NCBI RefSeq assembly: GCF_050003625.1
Contig: NC_134397.1
Span: 145,513,526-145,577,525 of the forward strand
Length of the DNA: 64,000 nucleotides
Origin: Haematobia irritans
Lineage: Eukaryota > Arthropoda > Insecta > Diptera > Muscidae
Direction: 5' to 3'
In this document: piece by piece, positions 55,262 through 64,000 of the stretch
Layout of the letters: every line of letters begins with the position of its first letter
Position numbering within the stretch: position 1 is the stretch's first letter
Translations under genes and position numbers: made by a program
The notes under the pieces: generated by a model
What the model was told of the DNA's origin: nothing
The model's database searches: none
What the model saw: only the letters and a program-made list of their open reading frames with translations

Positions 55262-55392
55262 TTTCAATTCCAGCATTACTAAGAGGGGATAATACACTGC
55301 TGAAAAACTCTTTTAGTGTTTGGCCGAAGCTGGGATTGAACCCATAACCCTTTGTACGTATTGCTTACTACTGCACCACGGTGGCCAGTGTT
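55262..55392 (-). mobile_element. SINE family A head, 3'-truncated
   Basis: On the minus strand: A box in CCACCGTGGTGCAGTAGTAA, B box in GGGTTATGGGTTCAATCCC, then AGCTTCGGCCAAACACTAAA and TTTTTCAGCAGTGTATTATC. This is a tRNA-derived Pol III head. It lies tail-first against the LINE poly-A-like end. Confidence 0.75.
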
Positions 55393-55619
55393 GCCGGATA
55401 TTGGTGATTATTCCCAAAGTTGGGGATATTTTTCGAGGATGGACAGGAACATTTTGAGTTGGGGACTTGGGGATCAGGGTTGGCCTGTCGAAAATTATGA
55501 CTTTCGCGACATACGTGTACGACGGTATTATACGTATATCGCAAAAGTCGTAAACTCTTTCTACATTTCTAATTTTGGATAAACGAAATTGTGAATACTT
55601 TTTAATTTAATTTAGTTTG
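55393..55619. other. Unassigned DNA with an imperfect hairpin
   Basis: TATGACTTTCGCGACATACG at ~55497 and CGTATATCGCAAAAGTCGT at ~55532 are nearly inverse and could fold. No gene recognised. Confidence 0.35.
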
Positions 55620-55623
55620 ATGG

Positions 55624-55953
55624 CCTGTTCCTGTATATCGAACGAAAGCTTTCTTTCGTATTCCAAACGAAAGAAAATTGATTTTTGTTCTTCTATTTCG
55701 AAAGGCAAGTCACTTCATATTTTGTTGTCGAGCAATAAACGAACATATACAATAAGTGTCAAGAAAAAAGTAAAAATGTTGTTAACAAATGAATGAATTC
55801 TCAGGCGAAAAATTTGAAAATACTCATTTTTGATATTCAATGTCTTCTCATACAACCGAAACGAACTTTCAAAAATATAAAAACTCAAATTCATTCGAAT
55901 TGGAGTGACTGCCTTTCTTTCGAATGGGTTTCCGTTCGATATACAGGAACAGG
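55624..55953. mobile_element. R11 element with perfect 21-bp inverted ends
   Basis: CCTGTTCCTGTATATCGAAC(G) at 55624-55644 is exactly inverted at 55933-55953. GAACGAAAG/CTTTCTTTCG words repeat inside the left end, and CTTTCTTTCGAATGGG inside the right. No ORF. A 330-bp MITE-like element of unknown superfamily. Confidence 0.65.
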
Positions 55954-56364
55954 GCATGAGTATTTAGAAGTAAATTTTCGTTCATAGATACAGGGTGACC
56001 GAACTACCATTTTAATTATTGGAGCATTTTTTTTTGGTTTTCGATCACCGGTCTCCAGGTGTTATGTTTCGAAATCTTGATCGTATTGCAGCTCGCAAGC
56101 TGGTATGACAATAAATTTTATATTTTTTTTAATTTTTAAATTATTACGGATTTTCTTTGTTTTTTTTTCATAAAAACTTGTCAAATTGACAATTGAAAAC
56201 GGCCCTTAAGGAATGGTTTTAACATAAATCATCTACCAGAGCATATGAAGCGAGAAGATATCATATTCATAAGACTTTGATGAATATTGACGTTCAACCA
56301 TAAGTTCCCGAAACATCCCTTGAGGCACCAAAGTAAATATCTCTCATATCAAATAGTACAGCCC
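55954..56364. other. AT-rich DNA, no feature seen
   Basis: No recognised gene or repeat. Confidence 0.4.
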
Positions 56365-56618
56365 TACACCCAGAGAAGGAATATGATCACCTCAAACATG
56401 TTTTGAGAGCAAAATGTTATTTTTGGATGGTGACCATGTAACATGGTTTTCGCAACCATGTTATTTTATCGGAAATCATGTATCTGATTTCGGCAAGCAG
56501 GTTATATTTGACGAGAAAATAACATTTTAGTGACAAACATGTTACATGGTCACCATACAAAAATAACATTTTGCTCTTAAAACATGTTTGAGGTGATCAT
56601 ATTCCTTGTCTGCGTGTA
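56365..56618. mobile_element. R7 element, short form, near-complete foldback
   Basis: About 75-80 bp at each end are inverse: TACACCCAGAGAAGGAATAT, GATCACCTCAAACATGTTTT, AGCAAAATGTTATTTTTG, GGTGACCATGTAACATG and their inverses. The central ~90 bp separate the arms. 254 bp, non-coding. Confidence 0.8.
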
Positions 56619-56680
56619 TATAAATGGGATCTTCCCTCTTATAGAACATTCCTAATGGCGTGATACATTAAGTATTTGCA

Positions 56681-57158
56681 TGCAAAAAACAGTGAATCTA
56701 CCAGGAAAAGTTTTAGTTAATTTTTGGAAAAAATAGATTAAATTAAGAATTTTTTTCTAAACTGTATTAGAAACGCAGATGTTACACCGATTTCACAAAA
56801 ATAAGTAAATAATTTTCGACAAATTCAAGTAAATTTTTGACAAAATTATTAGTTTTCTTTTATTAAAGAAAATTTCGTAGTTTGAAGAAAAAATTGGAAT
56901 TCAAAATTGCAAAAATGTATTTTCAAGATGGGCACATGATTTGTAAAATTTACAAATTTTAGGAAATTCTTAACTTTTTTGGGAGACTAAAATTTAGTTC
57001 AACTTTATGTTTCATTTGTGTATAATTTTTTCCTCTGTTTTAGTTAATTTAACTAACGTACGCAAAAAATTATTAAAGCCATGGGAACTTTCTTAAAATG
57101 TGATAATGAACTCAAATAGAATTGAACTTTAGTGAAATATAGTGTTCACTTTTGAGTG
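56681..57158 (-). mobile_element. R2 element, near-complete copy
   Basis: It runs from AAAAAACAGTGAATCTACCA to ATATAGTGTTCACTTTTGAG(TG), the inverted order of the copy at 44412, and contains ACTGTATTAGAAACGCAGATG and ATAAGTAAATAATTTTCGAC. Confidence 0.75.
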
Positions 57159-57440
57159 CATAGCACCTCTGTGGCTTCTGAAGTGTGACTTCCACACCTG
57201 ACTGTTTTACTGTTCCTTCGAGCATTGTTTACAGATTGGTCAACATGTCTATAGGTAATAGATGCAATATGACTTTAAGGGATTTTTAAAATTTTTTTCA
57301 TTCTCTATAGCATTTCCATTCCTGGTTGATTATGGGAAGGATCTGCGGTAAAGTTAGCAAGAATTTCGTCCCCATTGATCTCAATTTCTAAGCTGCAAGA
57401 TAACAGCCTTTCATAAAGAAAAGATTCAATCTTTATAAAA
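57159..57440. other. Intergenic DNA downstream of the heparanase-like gene
   Basis: No feature recognised. Confidence 0.4.
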
Positions 57441-57448
57441 ATCATTTG

Positions 57449-57454
57449 TTTATT
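57449..57454 (-). terminator. Poly(A) signal of the heparanase-like gene
   Basis: AATAAA on the minus strand about 90 nt after the TAA stop at 57544. Confidence 0.55.
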
Positions 57455-57543
57455 AAGAATAATACCTTAATACCTCCCAATTTAGTTGCTTTGTAGAAAA
57501 GTTATAAATAAATAAATATAAATACAAGAAAATACCAACTAGC

Positions 57544-60500
57544 TTAAATACGATTCGTGCTTTCATCTTCTGAACCTTCAAATTGTTTGGCCAGAGAATT
57601 GTACCAGTCATTGACGTGGTGTGACATAATATCCATAAGTTTTGTAACTTGAGTCTTTATGGTTTTTACAAACTTCTTACTAATGGAATCGATATCGTTA
57701 TCCGATTTGCTTGTACTACGAACAGCTTCATCAACTTTGTATTCAAATGCACGCAGACGGCGTGGAGATATTTCATTGGCAGCCACTATGGGATCTTCAT
57801 CCTTTGAAACCATGTTTTCATGCCATGAATGTGAATTATCTACGGATCGTTTGGAACGTAATGCAGTTAATTCCCACCAAGGTGTTTCATCAAATTTAGG
57901 CTTGGAATTGGAAGATTCTATTTCACGTTTTGCACTAGACTTATCTTCTTCCTCCTCTTTATCTCCTTCTCCAAGCAAACTTTCGCCCATAAAATTTGTA
58001 AAACGTGTTTTTCTGGTAGTGGATGATATTGATGATGCTCTTTGACCCTCATCATCTTCTGCATGGGAGGATTCTTCCTCTTTGTCATGATCCTCATTAA
58101 TTGGTTTTCTATACTTCATTTCACTCATTTCCATTTGTGCTTGAACAAATTCATCGGTACTCTCACTAGTAGAATTTCCATCAGTATCTGTTTGTTTGAT
58201 ATGGTCTTCTTCGTCAGCATGATCATCACCATGCTCTTCAAAATGGCTGCCAAAAACATTCGATTCATCTTTCTCGTTTGCACTTTTCTCAGAAGATTCA
58301 TCAAAGCTTAAAGAATTCAAAGTTGAGCCCTTATTCATCTTTCTACCCACAGATGATTTAGATGGACTAGCAGGCAATGATTCATAGAATTCAGTAGGTA
58401 ATAGACGTATTGGTTTCATTTCATTAACGATGGTTTTGACAGCTTTTACTTTCGACTCTTTTTTAGATTTCTTTACCGGTTCTATGGTCAGCTCCTCTTC
58501 AGGCACACTATCACCATTCACAGAGGCTATATTCTTCAGATAAATATCACCTTCGGGGAATTTCACATAGGCTGGTTCATGTTGAACACCAACGTTTTTG
58601 AAATATTTTTCCTCATCAAATTCCAAATCTTCGATTGGACGCTTTGTAGTCTTCTCAGGTTTCTTTACAGTTGCTGTCCTTCTGGTGACTGTGGTCTTTT
58701 TTCCATCACGTGTCATAAAAAAAGGTCCCGAATATGTATCCGAGTTTCGAGCACTTCTACGCAGCAAAGGCAGATCCACATTTAGAGGTTCCTGGAATAG
58801 CTTACCCAACCACTCCATGGCCGCTTTTGTTCTCTCTGGTGAAAATACATCGCGTTTGATAGGCGCAGTTTCCGAAAGATTCGGCAAGTTAATACCTTCG
58901 GCTATTTTTTTAAGAACTCCAGGGCCATCAAATGCAGTATTATCTAAAAGAAATCTTTTGTGACGTTCATTTGGATCTAAAGAGCGTCGGTGGCGATATT
59001 TTTTACGTCCCGAATTCGAGGTCTTTGCAGCAGCTTCTTTTATAAGTTCTTTAAGCAGGCGATCAGAAGATGTATATCTTTTCTTTTTCTCGGTTGATTC
59101 TTGACTTTGTTCCTCTGTGGAAGATGACTCTTCTACTTCGGTATAATGGCAATGCTCAACATTAGCATTTGGTAATACCCAAAAACTAACCGATGAGGCT
59201 GGTGTTTTAAGATGCACATAGGAATGGGATTGCTTTCTCTTTATTTCCGGTTCCAATGTCGAATTAATACTAACTGGATTATTGTTCAGCATTACTTCAC
59301 CATTGGACATGGTCAAAGCATATTGCCAAACCTCATTGTCCTTTAGTTTACTCATCGATTTTACGGTAATCTGTAAGGGTGTACTCTGCTTATTTATAAC
59401 CATAAAGGCAAGACCTCCCGACTCACTACTAGCACAATGAGTATACAATTTATTGCTGCGACCAAATAGACCAGACAATGGTTTAGCTGCAAAAACTCTG
59501 GAACCCATAACCTTCTTGTACAATGCCGTCACATAGAAACTATACTTGGGAGATTCCATATCGGAAAGCGATATGGGTTTAAATATGACATTGAAACCAT
59601 TATGAGCAGCATCGCCCATTGTTTGGGCCCATTTAAGACCTTCTTGGACTTCATCATCATCCATAAAAGATAAGGTTGGATTAAAGGTCTTTGGTAGTGT
59701 TAGCCAAACGGGAACTTTCTCTTTGAATAGGACTTTTAAGGCGGGATCATGTTCATTAAAAGCTCCAGTCAAGCTGTTACCCAAAAATGTTTCTGATGAA
59801 CTAAAAAGGAAGAAATGAAAGTAATGCAATTATACGGTGGAAACTAAGAGAACAGAGAACAAAATTTTCTATAGAAATAAAATTTTGACATAATTTTCTA
59901 TAGATATAAACTTTTGAGAAAATTTCCTATAGAAATAAAATTTTGAGAAAATTTTCTACAGAAATAAAATTTTGAGAAAATTTTCGATAGAAATAAAATT
60001 TTGTCAAAATTTTCGATAGAAAGAAAATTTTGAGAACATTTTCTATAGAAATAAAATTTTGAGAAAATTTTCTATAAAAATAGAATTTTGAAAAATTTTC
60101 AATAGAACTAAAATTTTGAGAAAATTTTCGATAGAAATAAAATTTTGAGAACATTTTCGATAGTCTTAACATTTTGAGAAAATTGTCTATAAAAATTTAA
60201 TTTTGAGAAAATTTTCAATAGAACTAAAATTTTGACAAAATTTTCTACAGAAATAAAATTTTGAGAAATTTTTTTCGATAGTAATAAAATTTTGAGAATA
60301 TTTTTTATAAAAATTGAATTTTGAGAAAAATTTCAATAGAACTAAAATTTTTTGACAAAATTTTCTCTAGAATAAAAATTTTACAAAATTTTCTATAGAA
60401 TAAAATTTTGACAAAATTTTCTATAGAAATAAAATTTTGACAAAATTTGTTATAGAAAAAAAATTTTACAAAATTTTCTATAGAAATAAAATTTTGACAT

Positions 60501-61529
60501 AATTTCCAAAAAAAAAATACAAAATTTTCTATGGAAATTAAATTATTTACAAAATTTTCTATAGAAATAAAATTTTAAATGTTATATGGAAAACAGTTTA
60601 ACTCCATGTCAAATAGTTAAAACGAGTAGATTGGATCGTCATATATTCTCAAATATCACACAGTGTTTTAAGACTTACCCAATCCAACCGAAAGCCGCAT
60701 TTAAATCTTTAGACATTTCTACATAATTTTTAGTTTCATCAGGACTACTGCCAGAGGAAATATCAGCACCCATAATTTTCCAATTGATGTCGGTGTCCCG
60801 GAAAGAATCCACCATTAAATCGAATGTCTTCATGTCATTAACATAATCCGAAGCAGCCGATGTACCAAAGTCTAAAATCGGATATACACCTTAAATCAGT
60901 TGGGAAAATAAAAGTGAACTATGAGTTAAGCAATACCACTCATACCTGTACCCAATTGCCAAATACAATCGGTAATTCCAACAGCTTGGGAGTTATTTAG
61001 AATTTTAAAGGCATGCATAGGATCCCAATCATTGGGGGCATAGGGGACTGGTATAATCATGGACCAGTCCATGGCTCTATAAAATAATCAAATCATAATC
61101 AAAACGATGGAAATTACATTTCTTCAGTGGCCTAATTAAACCTACCTAGTCCATTTGTTGAAACCTTTCCAAACAATCTTTGTGGGATTACGAAGTTTTG
61201 TATTAGTTTCGGATGCAAAGTAATAATCGCCAACAAATTTAAGATGCGAATGATTCAATAATGAAGCCATACGCGTTATAGATTTCCTGTAAAATAACCC
61301 ATGGACAAATCAATGAAGTTTTCTCCTTTAAAAATCGCCCCTTTACTCACCTATGGGAACCATCTAAAGCCTCATACAAGTCCTCTGGTTTCATTGTGAA
61401 ACTAATAAATTTATCACTTACATCGTTAACAGGACGATTTATATTCAATTGAACCACAATATCGCCAAGGGTTATTCCTATCCATATTGTTAAAAACCCA
61501 AGGGTTATTAAATATCTCCAGGAGGTCAT
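57544..61529 (-). CDS. Heparanase-like (GH79) secreted protein with long charged C-terminal extension
   Basis: Five exons: 61529-61351, 61286-61146, 61076-60946, 60871-60679 and 59800-57544. All have GT...AG borders, phases agree, and the total is 2901 nt = 966 aa plus stop. Residues 1-22 are a signal peptide (ITLGFLTIWIGITLG). Residues ~23-432 follow the heparanase fold: FISFTM near 42, LKFVGDYYF where heparanase has LRFGG, CIWQLGTDF at 144-152, PVWLTLPKT at 245-253, YVTALYKKVMGSRVF, and a C-terminal beta domain ending SFWVLPNANVEHC. The proton-donor Glu of heparanase (WELGNEP) aligns with Asp151. The nucleophile Glu (WLGET) aligns with Leu250. The protein is therefore probably not an active endo-glucuronidase. 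Residues 433-966 are Ser/Glu/Lys-rich, with furin-type sites RHRR (484-487), RHKR (494-497) and RSKR (863-866). It is likely a secreted, processed precursor. Function unknown. Confidence 0.85.
59855..60590 (+). repeat. R1 29-bp array inside an intron of the heparanase-like gene
   Basis: About 24 units in the fourth intron. Roughly the first two thirds use the variant TTTTGAGAAAATTTTC instead of TTTTGACAAAATTTTC, with GATAGAAATAAA or AATAGAACTAAA. The last third returns to the common unit. No boundary motif (GGCTCGAGTGGCAACC) is visible at either side. Confidence 0.9.
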
Positions 61530-61683
61530 CTTTTCAAGATGAAATTAAGTTACTGAATTTTTAGTTTAGCTTCTATCTCACGATATTCTTGTGTATTCCA
61601 AGCGTTGTATCTAACTAGACCACTTAACCATGATATGCGTGTTATTTTAAGATTTTTCTTTTGGGGCTCTGAATGTTGATGAG

Positions 61684-61691
61684 TTTTTATA
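61684..61691 (-). promoter_or_regulatory. Possible TATA box of the heparanase-like gene
   Basis: TATAAAAA on the minus strand about 155 nt upstream of the ATG. ACATTCAGAG follows about 20 nt later as a possible initiator. The spacing is a little short, so the call is tentative. Confidence 0.4.
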
Positions 61692-62160
61692 GAATTTTAC
61701 AAGAAATTCTTAAATGTTCTTGAATGCATGGTCAGCGCATTTCTTAGAGTTCATTGAAGCAAAAGACGTGCATGAGAAGCAAGTACATTTTCATAAGGTT
61801 TACTGAAATGCAAATCTTAGCGTACACATTTGGAGTTTTTATATATATAGTTATAATGACAAACACTGAGAGAAAATCTTCTCAAAATAACATCAAATAT
61901 TATGGTATTCTATTATAGTTAATTTTATCTGAAGCGTAGAGCCCTTTCATATTAGGCTCGAAATCTACTAAAAGTGAAATTCCTTTTTTTATAATTTGAA
62001 ATCCCATATCTTACACTCAAAGAAAATAATGGTAATAACAGCAAACAGTTTTGTATATTTCAACTACTTCGGTCTGCTGAAGAAGGGAATGCTGCCTGCC
62101 GCTTCGAGTACACATAATTTCAGCAAGGCCAAATTTTTCATTCTGCTATCCTACTAACAT
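61692..62160. other. Upstream region of the heparanase-like gene, no other feature
   Basis: AT-rich. No further gene or repeat recognised. Confidence 0.35.
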
Positions 62161-62169
62161 ATTCACCTT

Positions 62170-62515
62170 ATCTGACACGAAATTTTGCCATGTGAATCCG
62201 TCCATGTTTCGATGTAACCTTCATATAGCCCGATCTCCCAATTTGACTTCTTGAGTTTCTGGACACCAATATTTATCCGATTTGCATGAAATTGAAAATC
62301 TAGAGGTATTTCAGGTCCACACATAAGTGTGCCGAAGATGATGTGCACCGGTCCCAGTTTCGGTATAATATACATGCCGATTTCCCGATTTGACTTCCTG
62401 GACTTCTAGACGCCGCAATTTTTATACGAATTGCCAGAAAGTCAAAATTTAGATGTATTTTAGGCCGATAACCAAGTGTGCCGAAGATTGTGTGAACCGG
62501 TTCAATTAAATCCAT
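62170..62515. mobile_element. R12 modular repeat fragment
   Basis: Two modules about 147 bp apart share CCGATTTCCCGATTTGACTTC (62375; variant at 62228), TTCTAGACGCC/TTCTGGACACC, TAAGTGTGCCGAAGAT and TGTGAACCGGT/TGTGCACCGGT. The layout (tandem ~150-bp modules, no ORF) resembles R4 and R5, but the sequence differs. Confidence 0.55.
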
Positions 62516-62522
62516 GTCAAGT

Positions 62523-62566
62523 ACACACAAAAAAATATTTTTTGTCTTCAATCATGAAATTAATTG
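62523..62566. mobile_element. R3 terminus fragment
   Basis: TACACACAAAAAAATATTTT, GTCTTCAATCATGAAATTAATTGG: an R3 end with the interior deleted. Confidence 0.5.
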
Positions 62567-62659
62567 GTAGATACAATATAGCATAAAATCTTTACCTGTT
62601 TTAGTAAATGCACCTGAAGCACTCTATGGGACCATTTGTTGCATTCCTTCTGAAATCGC

Positions 62660-64000
62660 CTGGGGAACACGTTTGCCACTCTAGTCAAAAATAATCTACC
62701 AAAATTTGTAGAAAATTTTACCACAAAACTACCAAACAAAAAAAAATTATTTTGCACAATTTTATTACTATAGAAAATTTTCTCAAAATTTTTCTTCTAT
62801 AGGAAGTTTTGTCAAAATTTTATTTTGACAAATTTTTTAATTTTTCTATAAGTTTTATTGCTTCAAAAAATGTTGTCATTTTGTTTATTTATATTGAAAA
62901 TTTTGTCAATAGTTTATTTATACACAAAATTTTATTTCAAAAGAAAATATTGTCAACATTTTATTTCTAGAGAAAATTTTGTCAAATTTTCATTTCTATA
63001 GAAAAGTTTGTCAAATTTTCTTTTCTATGGAAATTTTTTAAATTCTTCTATAAATTTTATCAAAATTTTATTGCTTTAAAGATTTTTGTCATTTTGTTTA
63101 TTTATATTGAAAATTTTGTCAATAGTTTATTTATATACAAAATTTTATCAAATTTTATTTCCATAGAAAATTTTGTCAAAATTTTATTTATAGAGAAAAA
63201 TTTTTGTCAAAATTGTATTTCCATAGAAAATTTCGTCAAAATTTTATTTCTATAGAAAATTTTGTCAAAGTTTTAGAGATAATTTTTGTCAAAATTTTAT
63301 TTCTAGAGAAAATTTTGTCAAAATTTTATTTCCATAGAGAATTTTGTCAAAAATTTATTTCCATAGAAAATTTTGTCAAATTTTCATTTCTATAGAATAT
63401 TTAGTCAAAATTTTATTTCCATAGAAAATTTTGTCAAATTTTAATTTCTATAGAAAATTTTGTCAAAATTTTATTTCTATAGAAAAAATTTCGTCAAAAT
63501 TTTATTTCTATAGAAAATCTTGTCAAAATTTTATTTCTAGAGATAACTTTTGTCAAAATTTTATTTTTAGAGAAAATTTTGTCAAATTTTCATTTCTATA
63601 GAAAATGTTGTCAAAATTTTATTTCCATAGAAAATTTTGTCAAATTTTCATTTCTATAGAAAATGTTGTCAAAATTTTTATTTCTATAGAAAATTTTGTC
63701 AAAATTTTATTTCTATAGAAAATTTTGTCAAATTTTTATTTCTACAGAAAATTTTGTCAAAATTTTATTTCTATAGAAAATTTTGTCAAAATTTTATTTC
63801 TATAGAAAATTTTGTCAAAATTTTATTTCTATAGAAAATTTTGTCAAATTTTTATTTCTACAGAAAATTTTGTCAAAATTTTATTTCTATAGAAAAGTTT
63901 GTCAACATTTTATTTCCATAGAAAATTTTGTCAAATTTTCATTTCTATAGAAAATTTTGTCAAAATTTTTTTTCTATAGAAAAGTTTGTCAAAATTTTAT
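62660..64000 (-). repeat. R1 29-bp array, minus orientation, with boundary; runs off the window
   Basis: The boundary TTGCCACTCTAGTCAAAAATAATCTACCAAAATTT (62670-62705) is the inverse of the GGCTCGAGTGGCAACC end. More than 40 units follow. The last ~400 bp are the most uniform 29-mers in the window. Two ~150-bp blocks (GTCATTTTGTTTATTTATAT, TTGAAAATTTTGTCAATAG) at 62875 and 63088 show a higher-order duplication. Confidence 0.92.

Noticed and set aside
57659..58963. Plus-strand ORFs opposite the last exon of the heparanase-like gene
   Set aside because: Antisense shadows; they follow codon periodicity of the minus strand.
57544..59829. Last exon taken as a complete single-exon gene starting at 59829
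   Set aside because: The first ten codons are the intron's polypyrimidine tract. A TAG acceptor at 59801-59803 and four upstream exons in phase give a signal peptide and the N-terminal half of the fold.

Overview
The window looks like a piece of a dipteran nuclear genome, most likely a muscid (calyptrate) fly. It is very AT-rich and has split genes with GT...AG introns. It carries a Himar1/irritans-type mariner, a D,D37,E mariner-like element, jockey-type LINE pieces, a BEL/Pao retrotransposon and tRNA-derived SINEs. Much of the rest is short inverted-repeat and 29-bp tandem-repeat elements. Nothing resembles a bacterial operon, a CRISPR array or an rRNA gene. The species is an inference.

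Only two host genes are supported, both on the minus strand. (1) A short-chain dehydrogenase of the retinol-dehydrogenase type (two visible exons, 34307-34175 and 34110-33353, 296 aa). A splice acceptor directly before its ATG implies a further upstream exon. (2) A five-exon gene (61529-57544, 966 aa) for a secreted heparanase-like (GH79) protein. Both catalytic-glutamate positions appear substituted, and it has a 534-residue charged, furin-site-containing extension. The five exons sum to 967 codons with consistent phases. One of its introns holds about 700 bp of tandem repeat.

Mobile DNA accounts for most of the remainder. The only structurally intact autonomous element is a BEL/Pao retrotransposon (36181-42018) with identical 188-bp LTRs, a 5-bp target duplication and a 1767-codon ORF. 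Decayed DNA transposons are a Himar1-like copy (21674-22891), a second Himar1-like 3' remnant (7803-8170), a D,D37,E copy (19504-20789) inserted in a jockey-type LINE, and a gutted transposase at 1-310.

Non-autonomous families recur, and are labelled here R1 to R12 for cross-reference. R1: 29-bp arrays. R2: CACTGAAAA/AGTGAACCC inverted-repeat element. R2b: related TAGTTCA element. R3: AATTAATT-rich element with ~90-bp terminal repeats. R4: GGCCAGGCC-headed element with ~150-bp modules. R5: similarly built element with GATATAGCTCCC modules. R6: ATATGTTTGGG element. R7: ACATGGT element. R8: foldback element. R9: hAT-like MITE. R10: CCCTACGGG element. R11: CCTGTTCCTG element. R12: another ~150-bp-module element.

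Layout: 0-10 kb, mixed MITEs, R5, (TA)n. 10-16.3 kb, a large R1 complex with nested R6, SINE and R8. 16-24.8 kb, low-copy-looking DNA, then LINE/D37E and a three-level nest (Himar1-like in R2b in R4). 24.8-33 kb, R1, R8, R4, R3, R2, R5. 33-34.3 kb, SDR gene. 34.5-42 kb, R3, hAT MITE, BEL. 42-57 kb, R3, R2, R4, R7, LINE and SINE pieces. 57.4-61.7 kb, heparanase-like gene. 62-64 kb, R12 and an R1 array running off the end.
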